A stretch of DNA of 26,711 nucleotides. Origin: a virus. Numbering within the stretch: the stretch's first letter is position 1; every line of letters begins with the position of its first letter. The position numbers and the translations under genes were made by a program. The stretch is from IMG/VR virus record IMGVR_UViG_3300028027_001166, positions 1 through 26,711 of that record; one strand, given 5' to 3'. Positions 13,709 through 19,464 of this stretch are shown here, piece after piece. The notes beneath the pieces are model-generated. The model had not been told where the DNA came from. It saw only the letters and a program-made list of their open reading frames with translations, and did no database searches.

Positions 13709-13834
13709 TTATTTTGAAGAGTCTAAAGGCATTACCGATTCACAGGGACAGATTATTGACTCTGGCAATTCATGAACCTTGGTATTAATAATAATAGAAG
13801 TTTTGCAGTCAGGACACTTATAAGTATTTTTCAT
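13709..13834 (-). CDS. Zinc-ribbon microprotein, 41 aa
   Basis: The product MKNTYKCPDCKTSIIIN...ICPCESVMP has CxxC (C7/C10) and CPC (C29/C31), a plausible zinc ribbon. The ATG sits exactly 6 nt after TATACT (13841-13846) with no ribosome-binding site, so leaderless translation is predicted. The next gene starts directly after its stop. Confidence 0.62.
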   Translation of the reverse strand: MKNTYKCPDCKTSIIINTKVHELPESIICPCESVMPLDSSK

Positions 13835-13840
13835 ATAATC

Positions 13841-13846
13841 AGTATA
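13841..13846 (-). promoter_or_regulatory. TATACT box of a leaderless gene
   Basis: TATACT on the minus strand starts one base after the stop of the gene before it and ends 6 nt before the ATG at 13834. The -35 position (TCCCAA) is not consensus. Confidence 0.42.
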
Positions 13847-13969
13847 TCAAACTTTCTCTTTGTTTGGGATATCATAAAAAGACTTGTAGCCTTTACTAAC
13901 TATAAGTCTAGCAATTTCAATAGTGCATACTAAGTAACCAGCAAGCATACCAAATAAAAATTTAAGCAC
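13847..13969 (-). CDS. Small membrane protein, 40 aa
   Basis: It starts with GTG 7 nt after AAGGAG and overlaps the preceding gene by 8 nt. The product MLKFLFGMLAGYLVCTIEIA... has one transmembrane helix (about 3-24) and a basic tail (SKGYKSFYDIPNKEK). Function unknown. Confidence 0.6.
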   Translation of the reverse strand: MLKFLFGMLAGYLVCTIEIARLIVSKGYKSFYDIPNKEKV

Positions 13970-14078
13970 GACTGGTCTCCTTGTGATCTTTCTTTAAATG
14001 ATTTGTCAAGGTTGCATGTGCAAACGGTGAGCGTGATTCAATCTGTTTCTTGCATATATAGCAGATTACAATCCTCAT
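13962..14078 (-). CDS. C2H2-like zinc-finger microprotein, 38 aa
   Basis: MRIVICYICKKQIESRSPFA...TLTNHLKKDH carries C6-x2-C9 and H27-x4-H32, the spacing of a single classical C2H2 finger, with a Leu two residues before the first His. It starts in an ATGA overlap with the 24-aa gene. A single finger could bind DNA weakly or mediate protein contact. Confidence 0.62.
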   Translation of the reverse strand: MRIVICYICKKQIESRSPFAHATLTNHLKKDHKETSRA

Positions 14079-14149
14079 GAGTTCCAGATCCAAACCGCTA
14101 GAATTGTACACAAAATGAACGGTATAACCGAAAATATAAACATATCCAT
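14075..14149 (-). CDS. Membrane microprotein, 24 aa
   Basis: A 24-residue frame MDMFIFSVIPFILCTILAVW... is essentially one transmembrane helix. Support is contextual: the leader has AAGGGG 5 nt before the ATG, a strong promoter lies 18 nt further upstream, and its stop forms ATGA with the zinc-finger gene. It may be translated chiefly to couple the operon. Confidence 0.55.
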   Translation of the reverse strand: MDMFIFSVIPFILCTILAVWIWNS

Positions 14150-14166
14150 ATTTACCCCTTTATACA

Positions 14167-14195
14167 AGTATAGCAAATATAGGTTAAGAAGTCAA
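14167..14195 (-). promoter_or_regulatory. Strong promoter of the microprotein operon
   Basis: TTGACT (14195-14190), 17 nt, TATACT (14172-14167), also with TGC just before the -10. RNA start is near 14160, giving a short leader with AAGGGG. It drives the leftward genes from 14149 on. Confidence 0.75.
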
Positions 14196-14197
14196 AC

Positions 14198-15202
14198 TTA
14201 GAATCCTCTCAAAATATAAACTACACCAGGAGAGCCTGCTCCACCTGCTGAATTATTTCCAGATGACGTACCGCCTCCACCTGCTCCATAACCAGTGGCT
14301 GCGTTTCCTGCACCGCTTCCACCTCCGCCACCAGTACCAACTCCAAGTCCACCACCTGCACCTGCTTGAGTGCCTCCGTAATAATTAGAAGTTCCACCAC
14401 CACCGCCACCATTTGTTCCAGTTATATTTGTAAGTGGTGATGGGTTAATATTTGATCCACCAGGAGGACCACCTTGATTGCCACTACCTCCACCGCCAGC
14501 ATTAGCAGAGATTCCTATTAAACCCGTATTTGTTAGATTGCTTGTTCCGTTACCACTAGCACCGCCACCGCCATACACTCCGCCACCGCCACCATTAGCA
14601 ACAAAAAAGTTTCCAAAAGAACTTGCTCCACCAGCATTTCCAGGAACTCTATCTCCAGCAGTTCCAGTCCCAGCCGCACCAATGGTTACTGTAGTCGCTG
14701 TATTTGTATATACAATTCCACCAACCATTGCTCCGCCACCACCACCTCCAGTACCACTCATACCATAACTGTTTGGACCAGATCCCCCAGCCCCTCCTGC
14801 TCCAACAACAAGAACCATTAACTTTCCAGTTTGATTATATGTTCCAGTTGTTGTAATTGTATCAAGTGTTCCACTTAAATTATTATTAATAACAGCAGAT
14901 GCAGTTTTTGTAATTGTTAAAATAGCAGAATCATTTGAATATGATATTGCAATAAAAGACTGTACAGGCGATGCAAGGTTTACTGAAACTACTTGATTTG
15001 TTGGTATTGTGACGGTAGTTATTGATAAACCAGTGTCAAATGATATTGCTCCATTAGTTGCTGCTGGAGAAAATGATAAACTATAGATACCTGATTCTAG
15101 TGACTGAACACCTTTATATTGCACCTTTTGTGAGGGAAGGGTTACTGCATAGGCACTTGAACCTGCACTTGCTACTGGAACTGGAAATACTGCTTGAGCC
15201 AT
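14198..15202 (-). CDS. Glycine-rich tail-fibre-like protein 1
   Basis: This 334-residue protein has two parts. Residues 1-125 are beta-rich (AQAVFPVPVASAGSSAYAVT, TVTIPTNQVVSVNLA, FIAISYSNDSAILTITK). Residues about 130-325 are a Gly-rich domain with runs of Gly and GAGGAGGSG-type repeats, closed by SPGVVYILRGF. Glycine-rich C-terminal domains like this cap phage tail fibres and minor tail proteins, where polyglycine helices form receptor-binding lattices. It is a paralogue of the protein at 16188. AGGAG precedes the ATG by 6-7 nt, and an extended -10 lies at 15230-15238. Confidence 0.75.
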   Translation of the reverse strand: MAQAVFPVPVASAGSSAYAVTLPSQKVQYKGVQSLESGIYSLSFSPAATNGAISFDTGLSITTVTIPTNQVVSVNLASPVQSFIAISYSNDSAILTITKTASAVINNNLSGTLDTITTTGTYNQTGKLMVLVVGAGGAGGSGPNSYGMSGTGGGGGGAMVGGIVYTNTATTVTIGAAGTGTAGDRVPGNAGGASSFGNFFVANGGGGGVYGGGGASGNGTSNLTNTGLIGISANAGGGGSGNQGGPPGGSNINPSPLTNITGTNGGGGGGTSNYYGGTQAGAGGGLGVGTGGGGGSGAGNAATGYGAGGGGTSSGNNSAGGAGSPGVVYILRGF

Positions 15203-15229
15203 TAATTACTCCTAAGTTAGAATATATAC

Positions 15230-15238
15230 ATTATATCA
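15230..15238 (-). promoter_or_regulatory. Extended -10 promoter of glycine-rich gene 1
   Basis: TGATATAAT on the minus strand, at the end of the upstream gene, with RNA start near 15223 and TAGGAG before the ATG at 15202. Confidence 0.55.
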
Positions 15239-15511
15239 TTCTTTATCCCAGGCTTTATTCATTATTTTTGGGTCATCAAGGTCTAACTTATAGACAGTTC
15301 CCCATTTCATATAAGGCTTATACCAAAGGTTTGACATATATGCGTGGTATCTATAAACAAAGCCACGAATATTAAGATCATCACAACGTAAAAATCTTTC
15401 TAGATGATAATGAGCAGGTATCTCACAAAGGTTGGCTATCCACCTCAGAGGAAGGATCTTGGTCCTGTGCTCTTTCGTAAACTTCTCTAGGAACCCATCG
15501 TAATCTTCCAT
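15236..15511 (-). CDS. Hypothetical protein
   Basis: A 91-residue frame (MEDYDGFLEKFTKEHRTKIL, LRWIANLCEIPAHYHLERFL, YMKWGTVYKLDLDDPKIMNK) that I do not recognise. The ATG at 15511 has GAAAGG about 10 nt upstream; an in-frame ATG at 15529 also exists. Its first 89 bases overlap another same-strand frame (15423-15557). It is the last gene of the operon from 16101. Confidence 0.58.
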   Translation of the reverse strand: MEDYDGFLEKFTKEHRTKILPLRWIANLCEIPAHYHLERFLRCDDLNIRGFVYRYHAYMSNLWYKPYMKWGTVYKLDLDDPKIMNKAWDKE

Positions 15512-15557
15512 TTTTATACTGCCTTTCATAACCTAGGGACTTCCAGTCCATCTTCAT
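15423..15557 (-). CDS. Basic small protein overlapping the next gene
   Basis: A 44-residue frame (MKMDWKSLGYERQYKNGRLR, then WVPREVYERAQDQ) with AAAGAG about 9 nt before the ATG; the frame extends to a TTG at 15584. The DWKSLGY...R.RWVP..VYERA pattern looks protein-like. It overlaps the following gene in another frame by about 89 bases, more than is usual here, so one of the two may not be translated. Confidence 0.45.
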   Translation of the reverse strand: MKMDWKSLGYERQYKNGRLRWVPREVYERAQDQDPSSEVDSQPL

Positions 15558-15570
15558 AATCTTTGGCTCT

Positions 15571-15660
15571 TTAATTTTGGTCAACCTTGTAAGTCATTGC
15601 AACATAACATACCACATACCCTGCAAAAAAAGCAGGGATTAGAAATAAAACATTAATCAT
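15571..15660 (-). CDS. Membrane microprotein, 29 aa
   Basis: MINVLFLIPAFFAGYVVCYV... is one transmembrane helix with a short polar tail. It starts in a TAATG overlap and has GAGGAAGG about 9 nt upstream, inside the preceding gene, so translation is well supported for its size. Function unknown. Confidence 0.58.
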   Translation of the reverse strand: MINVLFLIPAFFAGYVVCYVAMTYKVDQN

Positions 15661-15776
15661 TATTTATCCTTCCTCTTAGTACACCATATATGTCCATCAG
15701 ACATGGTTTGATGTGTCTCCCAAAATAGAGGATCTTTCTGAGATTCCTCACACTTTGAACATTCGTTCTTATTCAT
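15660..15776 (-). CDS. Zinc-knuckle microprotein, 38 aa
   Basis: MNKNECSKCEESQKDPLFWE...HIWCTKRK has C6/C9 with H22, H29 and C32 as further possible ligands. It is coupled on both sides by TAATG. Many phages carry short proteins of the C.KC....DPLFWETH type with unknown role. Confidence 0.6.
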   Translation of the reverse strand: MNKNECSKCEESQKDPLFWETHQTMSDGHIWCTKRKDK

Positions 15777-15979
15777 TAATACCCACCCAGACATTCATTC
15801 CTAGTATGGTAAAGCCTAATCTTAACCATGGTTTTCTTATTTGGTGCATACAGTTCTTCCCCACAACAGGCAGTCTTTAGGTACCACTCTTTAGCAAAGA
15901 AGTCATACTGCATTCCTTTAATCTTAGCATACTTCTTGGCTACGAAGGTTTGAAATGGATCGGGGATATCATAAATCAT
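15776..15979 (-). CDS. Hypothetical protein with CC motif
   Basis: The start at 15979 is chosen for its ATGA overlap with the preceding gene; an ATG at 15994 is in frame. The 67-residue product (MIYDIPDPFQTFVAKKYAKI, KTACCGEELYAPNKKTMVKI, HTRNECLGGY) contains a CC pair and a late Cys. I do not recognise it. Confidence 0.6.
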   Translation of the reverse strand: MIYDIPDPFQTFVAKKYAKIKGMQYDFFAKEWYLKTACCGEELYAPNKKTMVKIRLYHTRNECLGGY

Positions 15980-16101
15980 TGTCCTGGTACACATTCCTTG
16001 CAGAAGGCAACACCAGTAGGCGCAACTCTGGCGGTAGCAGGATTAACATAGATAGCCTCAGACTTATCCATATGCCTACGACATACATAACATTTGGTCA
16101 T
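15976..16101 (-). CDS. Zinc-ribbon microprotein, 41 aa
   Basis: MTKCYVCRRHMDKSEAIYVN...VAFCKECVPG has two CxxC pairs (C4/C7 and C34/C37), a complete four-Cys zinc ribbon. It is the first gene of its operon and has no ribosome-binding site; the ATG lies 6 nt after TATACT of a strong promoter, so it should be translated from a leaderless mRNA. It ends in ATGA with the next gene. Confidence 0.7.
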   Translation of the reverse strand: MTKCYVCRRHMDKSEAIYVNPATARVAPTGVAFCKECVPGQ

Positions 16102-16107
16102 ATAACA

Positions 16108-16136
16108 AGTATATAGGGTAGGATGGTTTAAGTCAA
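16108..16136 (-). promoter_or_regulatory. Leaderless promoter (TTGACT-17-TATACT)
   Basis: TTGACT (16136-16131), 17 nt, TATACT (16113-16108), 6 nt, ATG (16101) on the minus strand. Same -35 and -10 as the promoter at 14167-14195. It is divergent from the promoter of glycine-rich gene 2. Confidence 0.75.
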
Positions 16137-16151
16137 GCGGTATGTAATTAA

Positions 16152-16160
16152 TGGTATAAT
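16152..16160 (+). promoter_or_regulatory. Extended -10 promoter of glycine-rich gene 2
   Basis: TGGTATAAT with RNA start near 16167; GGGAG at 16177-16181 lies 6 nt before the TTG start at 16188. Confidence 0.6.
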
Positions 16161-16187
16161 TAAACTAATTAACAACGGGAGATCACC

Positions 16188-17168
16188 TTGGCCATAGCAA
16201 TATATCCAGAAATAACTGGAGCATCAACTTCAACAGCAACCTATGGTGTAGTTGTGCCAGCAGGTGCTACTCAGTACAAACTTGTTGCAGACTTCGCAAG
16301 TGGACAGTACACAGTAACATCTTTGCCAACAGCCAGCGTGGTTACAGTTACCTTTGTCTTGTCAGACAACACTACTTTTTCACTAACAACATCATCTGGA
16401 ACGGTAACTGGTGTTTTGTTGAAAAATGCTGCTTATGCATATGTCAGCATGAATCTGACGGGACAGGCAAATACATCTGTATCTATCCAAAGAACAGCAC
16501 TATTCGTATCATCAACAAGCCTTAGCGGTACAATTGATACACTAACCACTAGCGGAACTTACAATGCTGCAACAGGAATGGTACTTGTTTTAGCAGTTGG
16601 TGGCGGAGGCGGAGGATCTGGTGCAAGAACAGATAGAGTTGATAGAATGGGTGCAGGTGGTGGATACGGAAACCCAACACAAGGTTTTACGTATTTAAAT
16701 GGACCTACTTCATATACAGTTGGCGCACAAGGAAATGGCGGTGCAGCAAATGTTGGCGGTAATGCTGGTGGAACATCAACATTCGGTAACGTTTCAGGTG
16801 TAGGTGGCAATGGTGCAACTTCTGTAAGTGCTAATGGTGGGGTAGGCGGAACTCCTGGTGGTGGAAACTATGGCGATGGAACTGGAACAACTCCAGGATC
16901 TGCAAATACTGTAAACTATAAAGATTTCTTTGCAAACGCTACAACAGGTGGCGGTGGTGGAGGTAACCAGAATACTGGTGGCGGATCCAATGGCGCTGGC
17001 TCAGGTATTGGCACTGGCGGTAAGGGTGGAGGCCAAGGTACAAATGACATTGCTCAAAGCGGTACAGGATACGGTTCTGGTGGTGGAGGCGGGGGCGGAT
17101 ACAATGCAACCATTAAAAGTGGAGGAAATGGCGCACCAGGTGTCATTTACGTTCTAAGAGGTATCTAA
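16188..17168 (+). CDS. Glycine-rich tail-fibre-like protein 2
   Basis: This 326-residue protein begins with TTG, 6 nt after GGGAG. Residues 1-125 are beta-rich (AIAIYPEITGASTSTATYGV, VVTVTFVLSDNTTFSLTT); the remainder is Gly-rich, with GGGGGGSGARTD, GGTSTFGNVSGVGGNG and a final GAPGVIYVLRGI. The ending, the L-SGT-DTLTTSGTYN linker and the overall plan match the protein at 14198-15202, so the two are paralogues. A receptor-binding or tail-fibre tip role is likely from family knowledge but untested. The next gene starts directly after its stop. Confidence 0.75.
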   Translation: MAIAIYPEITGASTSTATYGVVVPAGATQYKLVADFASGQYTVTSLPTASVVTVTFVLSDNTTFSLTTSSGTVTGVLLKNAAYAYVSMNLTGQANTSVSIQRTALFVSSTSLSGTIDTLTTSGTYNAATGMVLVLAVGGGGGGSGARTDRVDRMGAGGGYGNPTQGFTYLNGPTSYTVGAQGNGGAANVGGNAGGTSTFGNVSGVGGNGATSVSANGGVGGTPGGGNYGDGTGTTPGSANTVNYKDFFANATTGGGGGGNQNTGGGSNGAGSGIGTGGKGGGQGTNDIAQSGTGYGSGGGGGGGYNATIKSGGNGAPGVIYVLRGI

Positions 17169-17399
17169 ATGAACAAATGCCTACTTTGTGAAGAAGATAT
17201 TGCTGAGTTAAACAAGATATCTAATAACTTTTGTGCGGGATGTATAGAGTCAAGTCCTACGCTCAAAGATGTAAAGAAAAAGATCACACTTCTTGAAGTG
17301 CTTGAAAAGACTAACAGTTATGCTAAGCAAAATGCAATTAGTGTTGATAAGCGAGATGTAATATTTGTTGATGATTTCATTGCTTTTCTGCAAAAATAA
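17169..17399 (+). CDS. Zinc-knuckle protein, 76 aa
   Basis: MNKCLLCEEDIAELN...NNFCAGCIES carries two CxxC pairs (C4/C7 and C22/C25) followed by a helical, basic C-terminal half (KDVKKKITLLEVLEK). One zinc ion is expected. It follows the glycine-rich gene without a gap and is probably co-transcribed. Confidence 0.65.
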   Translation: MNKCLLCEEDIAELNKISNNFCAGCIESSPTLKDVKKKITLLEVLEKTNSYAKQNAISVDKRDVIFVDDFIAFLQK

Positions 17400-17404
17400 T
17401 ATTT

Positions 17405-17438
17405 AAGTTCGGCGCTGAATAGGTTTAAAAGTTCGGCG
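17405..17438. repeat. Two copies of AAGTTCGGCG
   Basis: AAGTTCGGCG occurs at 17405-17414 and 17429-17438, 24 bp apart, between two convergent genes. It may be an operator or processing site; no function is visible. Confidence 0.5.
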
Positions 17439-17465
17439 AAAATAGAGGATTATCAAACCTCACTA

Positions 17466-17480
17466 TGCACCAAAGGTGCA
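17466..17480. terminator. Hairpin between convergent genes
   Basis: TGCACC, loop AAA, GGTGCA: a perfect 6-bp stem between the ends of the genes at 17399 (+) and 17488 (-). No T-run follows on either strand, so it is a weak or factor-dependent terminator at best. Confidence 0.4.
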
Positions 17481-17487
17481 CTATCGG

Positions 17488-18036
17488 TTACTTTCCCAAG
17501 TAATACTTATACTCTGAAATAAACCTAGCCTTCTTTCGTGAGTTACACGATTTGCACAAGGGCTGTAAATTTCCAATAGAGTGATTGCCCCCTCTAGCGA
17601 CGGGAATTATATGATCAATCGTAATGTTATTAACACTAGCACATAGAGCACAACAAGACCTATAGAGTCTAGTTAACTCTTTATCTAGGATAAGATATGA
17701 CTTACCCCCTGATAGGAACACACGCCTTTTGTTGTGAGATTTTGATACATGAGATCGGAATTTTTCTTTGTTAGCCTGATTCCACTTCTTGGCTCTGGCA
17801 ATACGAACATCTCTGGTTGCTTGAAAATATAAGGTTTTCTTAAGCATATACTCTTTATCTTGTTTCTGTTCTACCCAACGCTTCTTGTTAGATTTCTTGG
17901 TAGACTTCTTAACGCTATCTGGATTAGCCTTAGACCACTCACGAGCATAAGCCTTATGGCAAGGTTTACACTTTGCTGCACCTTTATAGAAGTTGTCCAA
18001 TGGGAAGGTTTGGCTACATTTATTGCAGGTCTTCAT
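17488..18036 (-). CDS. HNH endonuclease with N-terminal zinc ribbon
   Basis: The start at 18036 has AAAGGA 5 nt upstream; a GTG at 18063 is in frame. The 182-residue product begins with a zinc ribbon (MKTCNKCSQTFPLDNFYKGA, CKPC), then a basic middle region (KKSTKKSNKKRWVEQKQ), then a complete HNH domain: CCALCASVNNITIDHIIPVA, RGGNHSIGNLQPLCKSCNSR. The zinc-binding CxxC pairs, DH and N are all present. This looks like a free-standing phage homing endonuclease. Confidence 0.87.
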   Translation of the reverse strand: MKTCNKCSQTFPLDNFYKGAAKCKPCHKAYAREWSKANPDSVKKSTKKSNKKRWVEQKQDKEYMLKKTLYFQATRDVRIARAKKWNQANKEKFRSHVSKSHNKRRVFLSGGKSYLILDKELTRLYRSCCALCASVNNITIDHIIPVARGGNHSIGNLQPLCKSCNSRKKARFISEYKYYLGK

Positions 18037-18115
18037 CCATTTCCTTTTCCCAAATAATTCCACATCTGGTACAGGTAATACCTGCTTCCCTCATATACCA
18101 AGTATGCTTACACAT
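18020..18115 (-). CDS. Zinc-knuckle microprotein, 31 aa
   Basis: MCKHTWYMREAGITCTRCGI... carries C2, H4, C15 and C18, a minimal C-x-H...CxxC knuckle. It starts 8 nt before the end of the upstream gene and ends 17 nt inside the HNH gene, and so may couple the two. Confidence 0.58.
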   Translation of the reverse strand: MCKHTWYMREAGITCTRCGIIWEKEMDEDLQ

Positions 18116-18584
18116 TGTGGGTAGCCCAATAATATAAACACTTGCCACAGCATGGGGTGTTGAATTCTGAATCTTGGGCGGTAGCAAACTTAGCATAAAT
18201 AATAGGATCTTTCCTATATAGATTAACCTTATGGGTAGTCGTAATACGCTTTAGCATGTCTTGGTTTGTCTGCCAAAAAGGAATAGTCTTACCCCACATA
18301 TGGCTAAAGGACTGCTTTAGGGTTTTAAGGTTTGATACATTTTTGTCAGTCTTGATACCACGCCAGTCTGCTTCGTAAACCATCTGGTCTATGTAATCCA
18401 TGAGGTGATGCTCAGAGTCTTTCCACATAAGAACTGCTGGATGGTTACGCCAAGCACCAGACTCAGATGCGCCAGATAAAACCTTCATAATCTGGTAGCC
18501 TTCTAGGATCTGTTTATTTAGGCGCTTATTGTCTAGGGTCTGGGCTGTGTATTCGTAATCTTGAAATGGCATAAAGGTTTGCAT
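18108..18584 (-). CDS. Pyr_excise/MSMEG_6728-like protein
   Basis: This 158-residue protein begins MQTFMPFQDYEYTAQTLDNK RLNKQ and has GAWRNHPAVLMWKDSEHHLM. This is the pattern of the MSMEG_6728 family and the Pyr_excise (T4 DenV-like) group of DNA glycosylases acting on pyrimidine dimers (xDxxRLxKQ...NHPAVxMW). Repair of UV-damaged phage DNA is a reasonable role for a sunlit-water phage, but no experiment is known to me. The C-terminal CCGKC could bind metal. It has no ribosome-binding site; the ATG lies 6 nt after a GATACT -10. Confidence 0.68.
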   Translation of the reverse strand: MQTFMPFQDYEYTAQTLDNKRLNKQILEGYQIMKVLSGASESGAWRNHPAVLMWKDSEHHLMDYIDQMVYEADWRGIKTDKNVSNLKTLKQSFSHMWGKTIPFWQTNQDMLKRITTTHKVNLYRKDPIIYAKFATAQDSEFNTPCCGKCLYYWATHNV

Positions 18585-18590
18585 GTATCT

Positions 18591-18619
18591 AGTATCTCAG
18601 AAAAAGCGGGGGAAGTCAA
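18591..18619 (-). promoter_or_regulatory. Leaderless promoter (TTGACT-17-GATACT)
   Basis: TTGACT (18619-18614), 17 nt, GATACT (18596-18591), 6 nt, ATG (18584) on the minus strand. Only the first base of the -10 departs from the module at 16108. Confidence 0.65.
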
Positions 18620-18692
18620 GAGAGGATCGTAATCCCTAGTATAAGATATAACCCCATATGCCGTATAGCCAGAACACCCCAGAGAAAGTTAT

Positions 18693-18791
18693 TTATCCCC
18701 TGAAAATTTCAAAGATAGCGTAAATGATTGCCAAACCAGATAATCCGATCATGCCGTATATCCAATAAATGTATAGTAATCCTATGTCCAT
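18693..18791 (-). CDS. Membrane microprotein, 32 aa
   Basis: MDIGLLYIYWIYGMIGLSGL...YAIFEIFRG is one long transmembrane helix. The ATG sits exactly 6 nt after TATAAT (18798-18803) and no ribosome-binding site is present, so it is a predicted leaderless gene. The -35 position of its promoter falls on the first DnaA box. A further 13-codon hydrophobic frame follows at 18636-18677, too short to claim. Confidence 0.5.
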   Translation of the reverse strand: MDIGLLYIYWIYGMIGLSGLAIIYAIFEIFRG

Positions 18792-18797
18792 GGTTTG

Positions 18798-18803
18798 ATT
18801 ATA
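18798..18803 (-). promoter_or_regulatory. TATAAT box of a leaderless gene
   Basis: TATAAT then CAAACC then ATG (18791) on the minus strand. With a 17-nt spacer the -35 would be GGATAA, part of the DnaA box at 18821-18829, so DnaA bound there would compete with RNA polymerase. Confidence 0.45.
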
Positions 18804-18820
18804 CTGTGGTTTTATAAGAG

Positions 18821-18841
18821 TTATCCACAGGTTTATCCACA
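18821..18841 (+). other. Two tandem DnaA boxes
   Basis: TTATCCACA at 18821-18829 and again at 18833-18841, both perfect matches to the bacterial DnaA box, 12 bp start to start. A second such pair is at 24740-24759. Confidence 0.72.
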
Positions 18842-18942
18842 GATAAATCTTACTGATATTTTTTAGATATGGTTTACAAGTTATGATGGTTTGTCTATTG
18901 GGTAATGGAGCATTTAGACAGATGCGTTCGTAATGTCTAGGG

Positions 18943-19043
18943 TGTCAAACCTCCTACCACACAAACCTTCATATGTCAAACCTTCATATCCCGATAGCGG
19001 ATTATACCTCACAAACCACTATTTGTCAAACCTTCAAACCTTA
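18943..19043. repeat. Iteron-like TGTCAAACCT repeats
   Basis: TGTCAAACCT occurs at 18943, 18974 and 19024. A 29-bp unit (CACAAACC, 6 variable bases, TGTCAAACCTTCA) is repeated exactly 50 bp apart at 18960 and 19010. On the minus strand each copy reads AGGTTTGACA and so carries a TTGACA -35; only the copy at 19024 has a matching -10. Confidence 0.7.
19001..19029 (-). promoter_or_regulatory. Perfect consensus promoter, leftward
   Basis: TTGACA (19029-19024), 17 nt, TATAAT (19006-19001). RNA would start near 18994 and run about 200 nt through the repeats and DnaA boxes before the first gene at 18791, as origin-linked primer transcripts do. Confidence 0.72.
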
Positions 19044-19301
19044 AAACACCCTATACAAAATGTGAGAAAATGTCCAGTATTTGTAGGAAAAATGAATAAA
19101 AGGTTTGGATAATATCTAAAAACCAGGGAAAAAGGTTTGATATGAAATAAGGCTAAAAGCCATATCGTAATCTTTTATTTGGGTGTAGTTATACTAGGGA
19201 GAATGGGTATGATTTGCTGGATCCCCTGGCTTATATACCGTGGATCGTAATGTCTGATAGGATTGTGGATGATCGCTGGAGCGGGGATCGTAATAAAAGA
19301 C

Positions 19302-19330
19302 TTGACAAACCTTAGTATCTAGAGTATACT
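19302..19330 (+). promoter_or_regulatory. Near-perfect promoter, rightward, with no gene ahead
   Basis: TTGACA (19302-19307), 17 nt, TATACT (19325-19330). RNA would start near 19337. All genes to the right for 7 kb are on the other strand, so the product should be a short noncoding RNA, perhaps ending near the T8 run at 19433, or antisense to the operon ending at 19478. Confidence 0.65.
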
Positions 19331-19371
19331 GTGCCCCGAATATGGGGATATAAGGTTTGGGATCGTAATGT

Positions 19372-19464
19372 CAAAAAAGTCCCATGAATTTTTTGGATCG
19401 GTTCGTAAAGGAGGTTTGGCCAAAGGCCCCGTGATTTTTTTTCGAAGGTTCGTAAAGGAGGTTT
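19372..19464. repeat. 47-bp tandem duplication
   Basis: GGTTCGTAAAGGAGGTTT is exact at 19400-19417 and 19447-19464, and the preceding bases (GTCCCATGAATTTTTT versus GCCCCGTGATTTTTTT) align as well, so the unit is 47 bp. It lies directly beyond the end of the leftward operon. Confidence 0.65.

Noticed and set aside
14478-14768. Proline-rich rightward frame opposite the glycine-rich gene
   Set aside because: Gly codons (GGN) on one strand read as Pro (CCN) on the other; long antisense frames there are a composition artefact. The same applies to 16559-16810.
18636-18677. 13-codon GTG frame encoding a hydrophobic peptide after the 32-aa gene
   Set aside because: Too short and without overlap or conserved pattern beyond hydrophobicity.
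18943-19043. CRISPR array
   Set aside because: Repeats are short (10-29 bp), spacers differ in length, and repeat copies also occur in both orientations; no cas genes are present.
19208-19255. 15-codon hydrophobic frame after TATACT (19190-19195)
   Set aside because: Too short, inside the repeat hub, and its stop lies in a repeated TCGTAAT motif; no way to separate it from chance.
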